Assembly (NCBI RefSeq): GCF_900499005.1
Contig: NZ_LS991316.1
Location: 778,166 to 842,165 of the forward strand
From: Actinomyces culturomici
Lineage (GTDB): Bacteria; Actinomycetota; Actinomycetes; Actinomycetales; Actinomycetaceae
Direction: 5' to 3'
Length of the DNA: 64,000 bases
The translations under genes and the position numbers were made by a program. Below the pieces are notes generated by a model. That model was not told the origin of the DNA. It ran no database searches and saw only the letters and a list, made by a program, of their open reading frames with translations. Position 1 is the first letter of the stretch. Each line of letters starts with the position of its first letter. Below, one piece after another: positions 56,459 to 64,000 of this stretch.

Positions 56459-56544
56459 GCGCGGGTGGCGGAATAGGCAGACGCGCTAGCTTGAGGTGCT
56501 AGTCCCCGTTTTAGGGGGTGGGGGTTCAAGTCCCCCTCCGCGCA
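56459..56544 (+). tRNA. tRNA-Leu (anticodon GAG)
   Basis: 86-nt class II tRNA. Acceptor gcgcggg pairs with the 3' arm ending ctccgcgc before discriminator A. Anticodon stem ctagc/gctag encloses ttgaggt, giving GAG. The long variable arm and T loop (ggttcaagtcc) fit tRNA-Leu. CCA is not encoded. Confidence 0.95.
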
Positions 56545-56550
56545 CAAGGG

Positions 56551-56582
56551 GAGAGCCCGGGGCCGCAAGGCTCCGGGCTCTC
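56551..56582 (+). terminator. Terminator after tRNA-Leu
   Basis: gagagcccgg pairs with ccgggctctc around a GC-rich loop containing gcaa, 7 bp after the tRNA. Confidence 0.75.
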
Positions 56583-56627
56583 GTCGTATTCGCCGTGACA
56601 CGGCGGCTCGAGAGGAGGGCCGATTCC

Positions 56628-57314
56628 ATGCTCCACATCGACCTGTGGTCCGACGTCGCCTGCCCGTGGTGCTACCTCGGGATCCGGCACCTGCGCGAGG
56701 CGCTCGCCGACTTCCCCCACGCCGACGAGGTCGAGGTCGCCCTCCACGCCTACCTCCTCGACCCCGAACTCGATTCTCCGCTCGAGAAGCCCCGCCGCGC
56801 CTACCTCATCGAGGAGGTCGGCATGGACGTCGCCGAGGCGGTCGCCGCCGACGAGCGCCTCGTGAAGCTCGGCGCCGCCGAGGGCGTGGCCTTCGACTTC
56901 GAGAACGCGATCGTCGCGCCGACCTCGAACGCCCATCGAGCGATCGGCGCCGCCGCGGACTTCGACGTCGAGAACGACACGACGGCGGGGCCGGACACGA
57001 CCGCCCTCAAGCTCGCCGAGGCCCTCGGCAGGGCCCAGTTCGAGATGGCGCTCGACGTCTCCGACCCGGACGTCCTCGTCGGATGCGCCCAGGACATCGG
57101 CCTGCCGGCCGAGCGCGTCGTCGAGGCGCTCGCCTCCGAGGAGTACGCGTCGCGCGTCTTCTCCGACTTCCAGATCGGCGTCCAGGTGGGGATCGACCTC
57201 GTGCCCACGTACCTCTTCGACCGGCGCTTCGTCGTCCAGGACCACCAGACCGTCACCGCCCTCGGGAACATCCTCGCGACCGCGTGGGAGAACTCCGGAA
57301 AGGACCGCGCATGA
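56628..57314 (+). CDS. DsbA-family (FrnE-like) thiol oxidoreductase
   Basis: 228 residues. WSDVACPWCYLGIRHLREAL gives the CPWC active site; the C-terminal thioredoxin half has VQVGIDLVPTYLFDRRFVVQ. There is no signal peptide, so it is cytoplasmic, unlike true DsbA. FrnE proteins help in oxidative stress. ATG 56628 has gaggagg. It overlaps the next gene. Confidence 0.9.
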   Translation: MLHIDLWSDVACPWCYLGIRHLREALADFPHADEVEVALHAYLLDPELDSPLEKPRRAYLIEEVGMDVAEAVAADERLVKLGAAEGVAFDFENAIVAPTSNAHRAIGAAADFDVENDTTAGPDTTALKLAEALGRAQFEMALDVSDPDVLVGCAQDIGLPAERVVEALASEEYASRVFSDFQIGVQVGIDLVPTYLFDRRFVVQDHQTVTALGNILATAWENSGKDRA

Positions 57315-58360
57315 ACGCCCTCGAACCCCGCGAACTCACCGGCTCGCGGGTCGTCCTCGACCCCATCGGACCTGCCGACGCCCCCGCGCTCGCGCAGATC
57401 GTCGCCGATGAGCGGATCAGTGCGACGACGACCGTCCCGCACCCGTACACGCTCGCGATGGCGGAGGAGAACCTCGCCGGCTCGGCCGCGAAGTGGGAGG
57501 CCGGCTCCGCCGACTTCGCGATCCGGGCTCTGGACGACGGGCGCCTCCTCGGGCGCCTCGAGCTCATCCACGGCGGCCGGGACGGAAAGAGCGCCGAACT
57601 CGCTTACCTCATGCGCGTCGACGAATGGGGGAGGGGCTACATGACCGAGGCCGTCGGCCTCGCCGTCGACTTCGCCTTCGACGTCATGGGCGTCGACCGC
57701 GTCGACTGGTACGCCCACCTCGGTAATTGGGGCTCGTGGAAGCCCGTGTGGCGCAACGGGTTCGCCCGCGAGGGCGTCCGGCGGCGCGCCGGCGCCCCGG
57801 ACCTGTGGAGCGCGGGGCTGCTGAAGACCGATTCGCGCGAACCGAAGACCCCCTGGGACGGGCCGGGACGCGGCGCGGGCACCGGCCCCGCCCTCGACCC
57901 CGCGCGCCCGCAGGCGCTCGTCGAGCAGTTCCACCGGACGTACTCGATGCCCGTGCGCCTCGGCACCGGCGAGGCCGCCACCATCGACTACGAGAGGCTC
58001 AACATGCGGATGAGCCTCATCCGCGAGGAGTTCGCCGAGCTCATGGGCGCCGTCTACGGGCCGAAGGCGCGCGCCCTCGTCGAGGAGGCGACCGCCGCGG
58101 CCGTCGCCGCCGACGAGGACGAGCGCGACCTCGTCGAGACCGCCGACGCGCTCGCCGACCTCGTCTACGTCATCTACGGGATGGCGATCGAATCGGGCAT
58201 CGACCTCGACGCCGTCCTCGCGGAAGTTCAGGCGTCGAACCTCTCCAAGCTCATGCCCGACGGCACCGTCAAACTCCGCGAGGACGGGAAGGTCCTCAAG
58301 GGCCCCGACTTCTTCCCGCCGAACGTCGCGCGGGCGCTGGGGATCGACGCCCGGGAGTGA
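57311..58360 (+). CDS. GNAT acetyltransferase fused to a MazG-like NTP pyrophosphohydrolase
   Basis: 349 residues. Residues 1 to about 185 are a RimJ-type GNAT domain (RVVLDPIGPADAPALAQIVA, MRVDEWGRGYMTEAVGLAVD, GVDRVDWYAHLGNWGSWK). From about 205 an all-alpha NTP-PPase domain follows (RMSLIREEFAELMGAVYG, ETADALADLVYVIYGMAIES) with the ExxE and ExxxD metal residues, ending KVLKGPDFFPPNVARAL. The ATG overlaps the dsbA-like stop. Domain fusion appears real; no frame break was seen. Substrates unknown. Confidence 0.85.
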   Translation: MNALEPRELTGSRVVLDPIGPADAPALAQIVADERISATTTVPHPYTLAMAEENLAGSAAKWEAGSADFAIRALDDGRLLGRLELIHGGRDGKSAELAYLMRVDEWGRGYMTEAVGLAVDFAFDVMGVDRVDWYAHLGNWGSWKPVWRNGFAREGVRRRAGAPDLWSAGLLKTDSREPKTPWDGPGRGAGTGPALDPARPQALVEQFHRTYSMPVRLGTGEAATIDYERLNMRMSLIREEFAELMGAVYGPKARALVEEATAAAVAADEDERDLVETADALADLVYVIYGMAIESGIDLDAVLAEVQASNLSKLMPDGTVKLREDGKVLKGPDFFPPNVARALGIDARE

Positions 58361-58431
58361 TGATGGTCCCGAGCGCGATGCCCGCTCGGATGACACAATA
58401 CGAACAGCTCGCGTAACGAAGGAGAAGACCA

Positions 58432-59529
58432 GTGGCACGTGTTGTCGTGATCGGCGGAGGATACGGCGGCGTCACCGTCGCCAAGGGGCTCGATCCCATC
58501 GCGGACGTCGTCCTCGTCGAGCAGAAGGACCAGTTCGTCCACCACGCCGCGGCCCTGCGCGCCGCCGTCGACGAGGTGTGGGAGCAGGCGATCTTCATGC
58601 CCTACGCGAATCTCCTCTCGCGCGGCGAGTTCGTCCACGGCACCGTCGCCCAGGTCCAGGGCACGACCGTCCACGTCTTCGGGCGCGAGCCGATCGAGGC
58701 CGACTACGTCGTCCTCGCGACCGGCGCGACCTATCCCTTCCCCGCGAAGTACTCCTCCTCGAAGTCCGTCGTCGCGAAGGCACGCCTCGGCCAGCTCCAC
58801 AAGGACCTCAAGGGCGCCCGCTCGGCGATGCTCGTCGGCGGCGGCACCGTCGGCATCGAATTCGCCGGCGAGCTCGCGAACGCCTACCCCGACCTCGCGA
58901 TCACGATCGTCGAGAAGGGCGATTCGATCCTCGCGACCCCCGGCTACTCCGACGAGCTGCGCGCGGAGATCGCGTCGCAGCTCGACGAGCTCGGCATCCG
59001 CGTCATCACCGGCTCGGAGCTCGCGTTCCTCCCGCCGCACAACGTCGGCGAGCTCGGCCACTTCCAGGTGAAGACGGTCGCGGGCGACGAGGTCGAGGGC
59101 GACATCTGGTTCCAGTGCTACGGATCGCACGCCAACTCCGGATATCTCGCCGGCACCGACTACGAGTCCGCGCTCCACCCGAACGGGACCCTCGCGGTCG
59201 CCCCGACCCTCCAGGTCGCGGGCCACGAAACGACCTATGCGGTCGGCGACCTCACGGACGTCCGCGAGTCGAAGCGCGCCGACGCCGCCCGCCAGCAGGC
59301 CCGCGTCGTCATCGCGAACATCTCCTCTCAGATCGCCGGTGAGGCCCCCGAGGCCGTCTACGAGCCGACGAAGGAGTGGGTGATCCTCCCGCTCGGCCCG
59401 AACATGGGCGCCTCGCAGCTCGTCGACGCCGAGGGCGTGTCCCGGATCGTCGGCGCCGACCAGACGAAGGAGATCAAGGGCGCCGACCTCATGGTCTCCG
59501 TTATCCGGTCGCAACTCAATCTGCCCTGA
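58432..59529 (+). CDS. FAD/NAD(P)-dependent oxidoreductase (AIF/FSP1-like)
   Basis: 365 residues. FAD motif RVVVIGGGYGGVTVAKGLD, second nucleotide motif AMLVGGGTVGIEFAGELANA, and TYAVGDLTDVRESKRADAAR near the C-terminus. No Cys pair, so not a disulfide reductase; type-II NADH-dehydrogenase-like or FSP1-like quinone reductase is most likely. GTG 58432 has gaaggag. Gene stands alone. Confidence 0.87.
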   Translation: MARVVVIGGGYGGVTVAKGLDPIADVVLVEQKDQFVHHAAALRAAVDEVWEQAIFMPYANLLSRGEFVHGTVAQVQGTTVHVFGREPIEADYVVLATGATYPFPAKYSSSKSVVAKARLGQLHKDLKGARSAMLVGGGTVGIEFAGELANAYPDLAITIVEKGDSILATPGYSDELRAEIASQLDELGIRVITGSELAFLPPHNVGELGHFQVKTVAGDEVEGDIWFQCYGSHANSGYLAGTDYESALHPNGTLAVAPTLQVAGHETTYAVGDLTDVRESKRADAARQQARVVIANISSQIAGEAPEAVYEPTKEWVILPLGPNMGASQLVDAEGVSRIVGADQTKEIKGADLMVSVIRSQLNLP

Positions 59530-59548
59530 TCCGATGGGCCGGACCGCG

Positions 59549-59561
59549 TAGGATTCAAGCA
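59549..59561 (+). promoter_or_regulatory. -10 element, leaderless start of the small acidic protein
   Basis: TAGGAT (59549-59554), tcaagc, then ATG 59561. Confidence 0.6.
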
Positions 59562-59815
59562 TGAGTGAAGAACCGGGCGCCGCCCTCGAAGCCCTCATTG
59601 TCGCCTTCCGCGAGCACTACGTGATCGCCCGTGCGGGCGAGGGAGCGGATGTCGAGTCCTTGGAGTTCGCGGAGGACAAGCTCCGCGACGCCTTCTTCAC
59701 CTACGACGACGAGCTCTTCACGACCTACGGCGTCGAGCTCCCCTTCGATCTCCTCGACGACGACTACGAGGAGGGCGACGAGGACGACGACGAGTTCGTC
59801 GACGTTGACGACTGA
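59561..59815 (+). CDS. Small acidic hypothetical protein
   Basis: 84 residues. A helical N-terminus (AALEALIVAFREHYVIARAG, ESLEFAEDKLRDAFFTYDDE) and a highly acidic tail (DDDYEEGDEDDDEF). No membrane segment. The acidic tail could contact a basic partner. Family not recognised. Confidence 0.75.
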   Translation: MSEEPGAALEALIVAFREHYVIARAGEGADVESLEFAEDKLRDAFFTYDDELFTTYGVELPFDLLDDDYEEGDEDDDEFVDVDD

Positions 59816-59970
59816 ACCCCGCCCCTGCCGAGCCCATGCCCTTTCTCCGGCGCGGAAGTGTTGACATTCGTCGACTATCGCCTCGCTTCTGTGGGCACTA
59901 GCCTTGTTTCCAGGAGGCCGAGCAAAGGTGCCGGCCCCTGGATGGAGGTGGAAATTTTCGTTTTTCATGG

Positions 59971-60183
59971 GTGAGCGCTTTCTGCGCTTCGCTGCTCATC
60001 TTCTTCGGCTCTGCGGGGCTCGTCCTGCTTCTCGTCGTCCAGGTCCTCTTGCGTGTGCTCTCGGCTGACACCGGGGCGAACATCGGCCTCGGAATCCTCG
60101 GCATCGCCTCCTACGTCGTGATCCCCCTCGGCGTCATGGTATTCATCGCCGGGCGTCTCATGCAGTCAAAGCGGAAAGAATGA
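59971..60183 (+). CDS. Small two-helix membrane protein
   Basis: 70 residues from GTG 59971. Two membrane segments (LLIFFGSAGLVLLLVVQVLL and LGILGIASYVVIPLGVMVFI) and a short basic tail (QSKRKE). A GGAGG lies about 27 nt upstream, somewhat far; the region before it has gtgttgacattcg and an AT-rich run. A terminator follows. Function unknown. Confidence 0.65.
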   Translation: MSAFCASLLIFFGSAGLVLLLVVQVLLRVLSADTGANIGLGILGIASYVVIPLGVMVFIAGRLMQSKRKE

Positions 60184-60202
60184 GGGTCCCGACACGACGG
60201 AA

Positions 60203-60241
60203 CAGGTGGCCGCCCGCGAACCCCTGGCGGGCGGCCACCTG
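60203..60241. terminator. Terminator after the small membrane protein gene
   Basis: caggtggccgcccgc and its exact complement with a 9-nt loop form a 15-bp stem, 20 bp after the 60183 stop. It also faces the convergent aldo/keto reductase-like gene. Confidence 0.85.
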
Positions 60242-60327
60242 GGCGCGTCACCGATCTCATTCGACGTTGAGTGTGCTTCTCAGCCGCGCCCAGCTGAGTA
60301 GCGTGAGCAGGACCGAAATCCGCTTTC

Positions 60328-61263
60328 TCACAAGCCCGCGATCTCGTCGAGCACCGAGCGGATCGGGGCGGGCAGCGGCGCGCCCCCGTCGAGGATCTGA
60401 TCGAGCTGACGCGCCGTCCTCGGCCCCGTGAGCGCCGAGGACACGCCGACGGCATCGCGCGCCCACGCGAGCGCGACGTCGAGCGTCGTGCGCTCGAGGC
60501 CCTCGGCCGCGCGTGCGACGCCCTCGACGAGGGCGCGCGACGGGGCGTCGAGGTGGCGGTCGACGCTCGAGCGCAGGTGCGGGGACGCCGCCCGCGAATC
60601 CGGGGGAGTCGAGTGCCGGTACTTGCCCGTGAGGACGCCGCCCGCGAGCGGCGAGGCCGCGATCACCCCGATCCCCAAGCCGCTCGCCCGCTCGACGAAC
60701 TCGCGCCCCTCGGAGGCGGTGAGCAGCGAGTAGGGGAGCTGGAGGACCGCCGGCATCAGACCGTCGGAGCGCAGCATCGCGAGGGCGGTCGCCGCGTCCC
60801 ACAGGGGGAATCCGGCGAGCCCGATGTAGTGGGCGCGGCCCGACCGATGGGCGGCTTCGAGGGCGCCGAGCGTCTCCTCGAGGGGGACCGAGGGATCGAA
60901 CTGCGCGATCCACAGGTCGACGTCATCGACGTCGAGACGAGCCAGGGAGTCGTCGAGCGAGCGGAGCATATCGCCTCGCGCGCCCGACCCCGTCCATCGG
61001 CCGTCCGGCAGTGGGCGGGCGGCTCCGCGCCAGGCGAGGACGACCCGGTGACGGCCGATCGCCCGCAGTCCCTGCGCGAGGACATCGGTCGCCCGGCCGT
61101 CTCCGTCGAGCGGCGACCCCTCGACGAGGGTGCCCCCGGCGTCGACGAAGCGGGCGAGCATCTCGGCGGCCTCCGGGGCGTCGGTGTCGCGGCCCCAGAG
61201 CAGGGCGCCGAGGCCGAGGGAGGAGACCCTGAGGCCCGAGGCCCCGCACTGGCGAATGTCCAT
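60328..61263 (-). CDS. Aldo/keto-reductase-fold protein lacking the catalytic tetrad
   Basis: 311 residues. Fold markers are clear: QCGASGLRVSSLGLGALLWG, ETLGALEAAHRSGRAHYIGL, GIGVIAASPLAGGVLTGKY, TTLDVALAWARDAVGVSSAL. At the catalytic sites the usual DTA-x-x-Y-G is VEGSPLDGDG (Asp and Tyr lost), the IATK Lys is LAWR, and the His of DxWHxH is Gln in DLWIAQFDP. A normal NADPH reductase is therefore unlikely; ligand binding or a changed activity is possible. Divergent from uppP. Confidence 0.85.
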   Translation of the reverse strand: MDIRQCGASGLRVSSLGLGALLWGRDTDAPEAAEMLARFVDAGGTLVEGSPLDGDGRATDVLAQGLRAIGRHRVVLAWRGAARPLPDGRWTGSGARGDMLRSLDDSLARLDVDDVDLWIAQFDPSVPLEETLGALEAAHRSGRAHYIGLAGFPLWDAATALAMLRSDGLMPAVLQLPYSLLTASEGREFVERASGLGIGVIAASPLAGGVLTGKYRHSTPPDSRAASPHLRSSVDRHLDAPSRALVEGVARAAEGLERTTLDVALAWARDAVGVSSALTGPRTARQLDQILDGGAPLPAPIRSVLDEIAGL

Positions 61264-61338
61264 ACGGCCACACTAGCCGTGTCCGGTTCCACACCGCGAT
61301 CGGGGCGGCGGACCCGAGGTGCGAGGGGAGCGACCTCG

Positions 61339-61351
61339 TAGAGTGCCGGTA
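61339..61351 (+). promoter_or_regulatory. -10 element, leaderless start of uppP
   Basis: TAGAGT (61339-61344), gccggt, then ATG 61351. Confidence 0.55.
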
Positions 61352-62205
61352 TGACGTGGTTCGACGCGATACTCCTCGGTCTCATTCAGGGCCTCACGGA
61401 ATTCCTCCCCATCTCCTCCTCGGCGCACCTGCGGATCTTCGGCGAGCTCTTCGGCGACGCCGACCCGGGCGCGGCCTTCACCGCGATCACGCAGATCGGC
61501 ACGGAGACGGCCGTCCTCATCGTGTTCTGGAAGGACATCGTGCGGATCCTTTCGCGCTGGTGGCGCTCCCTCCCGTTCATCCCGGCCGCGACGCGCCTGC
61601 CGAACTCGGACCCGGACGCCCGCATGGGCTGGATGATCATCGTCGGCTCGCTCCCGATCGGGATCCTCGGGCTCCTCCTCCAGGACTGGATCGACACGAC
61701 CTTCCGCAACCTCTGGATCACCGTGACGATGCTCGCGCTCTTCGGCGTCCTCCTCGGTCTCGCCGACCGCTTCTCCCCGCAGGTCCGCACTCTCGAGAAG
61801 ATGAGCTGGCGCGACGCGATCCTCTACGGCCTCGCCCAGGCCCTCGCCCTCATCCCCGGCGTCTCTCGCTCCGGCGGCACGATCACGATGGGGCGCGCGC
61901 TCGGCTACACGCGCGAGGCCGCGGCCCGCTACTCGTTCCTCCTCGCGATGCCCGCGGTCTTCGCGTCCGGCCTCTACAAGGTCTACAAGGTGTTCTCCGG
62001 CGGCGACCACGTCGACGTCGGCCCGACGATCCTCGCGACCGTCATCGCCTTCGCCGTCGCCTGGGCCGTCATCCTCTGGTTCCTCAAGCTCGTCTCGACG
62101 AAGTCGTACATGCCCTTCGTCTGGTACCGGATCGGCCTCGCGATCGTCGTCGCGATCCTCCTTCTCGCCGGCGCCCTCACGGCCGTGTCGACGGCGGTGG
62201 TGTGA
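61351..62205 (+). CDS. uppP: Undecaprenyl-diphosphatase
   Basis: 284 residues, polytopic membrane protein (BacA type). [19 protein letters not shown] and [20 protein letters not shown] are the two active-site motifs facing the outside. It recycles undecaprenyl diphosphate for cell-wall synthesis. Its stop overlaps the next ATG. Confidence 0.95.
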   Translation: MTWFDAILLGLIQGLTEFLPISSSAHLRIFGELFGDADPGAAFTAITQIGTETAVLIVFWKDIVRILSRWWRSLPFIPAATRLPNSDPDARMGWMIIVGSLPIGILGLLLQDWIDTTFRNLWITVTMLALFGVLLGLADRFSPQVRTLEKMSWRDAILYGLAQALALIPGVSRSGGTITMGRALGYTREAAARYSFLLAMPAVFASGLYKVYKVFSGGDHVDVGPTILATVIAFAVAWAVILWFLKLVSTKSYMPFVWYRIGLAIVVAILLLAGALTAVSTAVV

Positions 62206-62873
62206 TGCTGCCCGCCGCGATCCTCGTCGACCAGGACGGGACGATGATCGACTCCGAGCCGATCTGGGAGCGCGCCGAGCGCGCGATGACCGAGAGCCTC
62301 GGCGGCGTCCTCACCCCCGAGGCGCGCGAGAAGATGATCGGCGGCCCGCTGCGCGACACCGCCCTCCTCATGCTCGAGCTCTCCGGCGCCGACGTCGATC
62401 CGGCCGACATCGAGAACCGGCTCGTCGCCGAGGTCGCGCGCCTCGTCGGCGAGGACGTCCCGTGGATGGAGGCCGCCCCCGGGTTCCTCGCCCGCGCGGG
62501 GGAAATGGGCGTGCCCGTCGGGCTCGTCACCTCGTCGTGGCGGAGGATCACCGAGGTCGTGGCGGCCGCCGCCCCGGCCCCCGGCTTCGCCGCGGTCGTC
62601 GCCGGTGACGACGTCGCGCGGCCGAAGCCCGCGCCCGACGCCTACCTCGAGGGCGCCCGCCGTTTCGGCGCCCCGATCGAGCGCTGCCTCATCGTCGAGG
62701 ACTCTCCGACGGGGATCCGCGCCGCAGTCGCGTCGGGCGCGGTCGTCGCAGTGGTCCCCGGCGTCGTCGAGGTCCCGGCGTCCGAGGAGTACTCGCGCTT
62801 CGCGAACCTCGATGAACTGACCACCGAGGTTCTCGAGCGTCTCATGACCGGCGAGCGCTTCGACCTCGTCTAG
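62205..62873 (+). CDS. HAD-superfamily hydrolase, beta-phosphoglucomutase-like
   Basis: 222 residues. ILVDQDGTMIDSEPIWERAE (DxDGT), LVTSSWRRITEVV (motif II), ARPKPAPDAYLEGARRFG (Lys), CLIVEDSPTGIRAAVASGA (motif IV). Yci/YniC-like phosphatase; substrate unknown. Coupled to uppP by a one-base overlap. Confidence 0.88.
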   Translation: MLPAAILVDQDGTMIDSEPIWERAERAMTESLGGVLTPEAREKMIGGPLRDTALLMLELSGADVDPADIENRLVAEVARLVGEDVPWMEAAPGFLARAGEMGVPVGLVTSSWRRITEVVAAAAPAPGFAAVVAGDDVARPKPAPDAYLEGARRFGAPIERCLIVEDSPTGIRAAVASGAVVAVVPGVVEVPASEEYSRFANLDELTTEVLERLMTGERFDLV

Positions 62874-62928
62874 TCCCTTGTTGTCGCCGGGCCCCTCGTC
62901 TTCGTGCGGCCCGCTCGCCCGAAGCGGA

Positions 62929-63789
62929 TCAGGCGGAGACGCGGGTCGCGAGGAGACGGGCGAGACCGTCCTCCGGCATGTCGGGGAGCGTCCCCTCGAA
63001 GAGCGGACACATCGCCCGTACCCCGCACCAGTCGCAGAGGGGATTGCGGCGCGGGGCGAACTCGCCGCGCATCGCGTCGGCCTCGATCCGGCCCCACAGC
63101 ATCGAGATCTCGTCGGCGAAGCGGTCGATGTCCGCGGGCGTCGGGTCGAAGGTGAGGACCCGACCTGCCTTGAGGTAGAGGAGCTGCGTGCGCGCGGGCA
63201 TTCTGTCCGTGAGGCGCAGGAGGAGGGCGTAGAAGCGCATCTGGAAGAGCGCCTCGTCCTGGAAGCGCGGCGAGGGGGCACGCCCCGTCTTGTAGTCGAC
63301 GACGCGGAGCTCGCCGCTCGGCGAGGCGTCGATCCGATCGATGAATCCGCGCAGACGGATCCCGTCGGGCGTCACCGCGTCGACGAGCCGCTCGCGCGCC
63401 GCCGGCGCGAGCCACTGCGGATCCTCGATCGCGAAGTAGGCGGAGACGACGTCGCGCGCCGAGGCGAGCCACGCGCCCTCCTCCGACGCGTCCTCGAAGA
63501 GGTCGAGCACCTCCGGAGACTTCTCCCGCGTCGCGCGCCAGTCGGCCTCGAGGAGATCGAGCGCCGCCTCGGCGGTCCGCTCGCGGTGCGGGAGGTCGAA
63601 GAGGTGCTCGAGTACCGAATGGACGAGGGTCCCGAGCGCCGTCGCCCGCGTCGGCGGCTCCTGGATGCGATCGACGACGTGGAGTCGGTACTGCAGCGGG
63701 CAGCGCTCGTACTCCTTCGCGCGGGAGGCGGACAGGGCGGGGCCGGAAAGACCCGCGGTGCGCGAGCGGGCGGGGGCGGTGGGCGTCAT
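62929..63789 (-). CDS. RecB-like PD-(D/E)XK nuclease with Fe-S cysteines (Rv2119-like)
   Basis: 286 residues. SASRAKEYERCPLQYRLHVV holds the first Cys, LRGFIDRID and LRVVDYKTGR give the catalytic Asp, Asp and Lys, and CDWCGVRAMC the other three Cys; this Cys1...Cys3 pattern is the 4Fe-4S staple of AddB and Cas4 nucleases. No helicase domain. In M. tuberculosis Rv2119 is next to trmI (Rv2118c), as here. Likely a single-stranded DNA exonuclease. Confidence 0.88.
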   Translation of the reverse strand: MTPTAPARSRTAGLSGPALSASRAKEYERCPLQYRLHVVDRIQEPPTRATALGTLVHSVLEHLFDLPHRERTAEAALDLLEADWRATREKSPEVLDLFEDASEEGAWLASARDVVSAYFAIEDPQWLAPAARERLVDAVTPDGIRLRGFIDRIDASPSGELRVVDYKTGRAPSPRFQDEALFQMRFYALLLRLTDRMPARTQLLYLKAGRVLTFDPTPADIDRFADEISMLWGRIEADAMRGEFAPRRNPLCDWCGVRAMCPLFEGTLPDMPEDGLARLLATRVSA

Positions 63790-63855
63790 GCGTCCACGCT
63801 AGCGCGGACCACCGGCGTCTGCGGATCTCACACCGGCCCCGGGGCGCCCGGGCGA

Positions 63856-63869
63856 TAGAATCGCCGGGA
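63856..63869 (+). promoter_or_regulatory. -10 element, leaderless start of trmI
   Basis: TAGAAT (63856-63861), 7 nt, then ATG 63869. Confidence 0.6.
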
Positions 63870-64000
63870 TGAACACGACGCCCGAGATCACGGCCCTCTT
63901 CGCGCCGATCGGCCAGCAGACCCGCCGAGGCCCCCTGAAGGAGGGGGACCGCGTCCAGGTGCGCGACCCCAAGGGCCGCTTCCACCAGGTGATCCTCGTG
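63869..64000 (+). CDS. trmI: tRNA (adenine-58-N1)-methyltransferase TrmI, N-terminal part
   Basis: 44 residues before the window ends: MNTTPEITALFAPIGQQTRR then GPLKEGDRVQVRDPKGRFHQ. The small N-terminal barrel domain of TrmI starts this way, and position beside the Rv2119-like gene supports it. The catalytic domain is outside the window. Confidence 0.78.
   Translation, partial: MNTTPEITALFAPIGQQTRRGPLKEGDRVQVRDPKGRFHQVILV

Overview
The window looks like a chromosome segment of a high-GC actinomycete. The block HAD hydrolase - small ORF - tlyA - nadK - recN - steA - steB - pyrG - nudix follows the Mycobacterium tuberculosis Rv1691-Rv1700 order. A complete SUF operon, an imuA'/imuB/dnaE2 mutasome with LexA boxes, an actinobacterial-type E2 and Lpd, and a uppP / Rv2119-like / trmI block also fit. 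The compact, heavily overlapping genes and lack of mycobacterial lipid genes suggest an Actinomyces/Schaalia-type host; that genus-level guess is inference.

Layout. 1-1.6 kb: an IS256-family element inserted in a broken IS1634-family element. 1.9-10.2 kb: seven genes joined by stop/start overlaps (RGG-TPR-HAD fusion, Rv1693-like ORF, tlyA, nadK, recN, steA, steB). 10.2-20.9 kb: a visibly more AT-rich accessory insert that separates steB from pyrG. It holds an IS481 remnant, a second broken IS1634-type copy, and a sugar-utilisation locus: GH172, LacI regulator, GH116, two permeases and a lipoprotein binding protein, with two matching LacI-type operators. 21-23.4 kb: pyrG and nudix. 23.4-29.9 kb: sufR-B-D-C-S-U-T. 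29.9-34.4 kb (minus): fadD-like gene, then yhhQ-tgt-metallopeptidase. 34.5-38.9 kb: ABC-F protein and a polar amino-acid ABC importer. 39-44.1 kb: DUF4191 protein, pseudokinase-like membrane protein, a frameshifted E2 gene and lpd. 44.3-46 kb: membrane protein, trmL, PEBP. 46-55 kb: SOS cassette imuA'-imuB, a SWIM-SNF2 helicase, dnaE2. 55-64 kb: HAD phosphatase, MarR regulator, tRNA-Leu(GAG), DsbA/FrnE, a GNAT-NTP-pyrophosphohydrolase fusion, FAD oxidoreductase, two small proteins, an aldo/keto reductase fold lacking its catalytic tetrad, uppP, HAD hydrolase, a RecB-like nuclease and the start of trmI.

Themes. (1) Many genes have a -10 hexamer 6-7 nt before the start codon, so leaderless transcription looks common. 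(2) Both ABC importers carry a perfect 15-bp hairpin directly after the binding-protein stop codon. (3) The least familiar parts are the GH172/GH116 sugar locus, the SNF2 helicase between imuB and dnaE2, and several proteins with a familiar fold but altered active sites.
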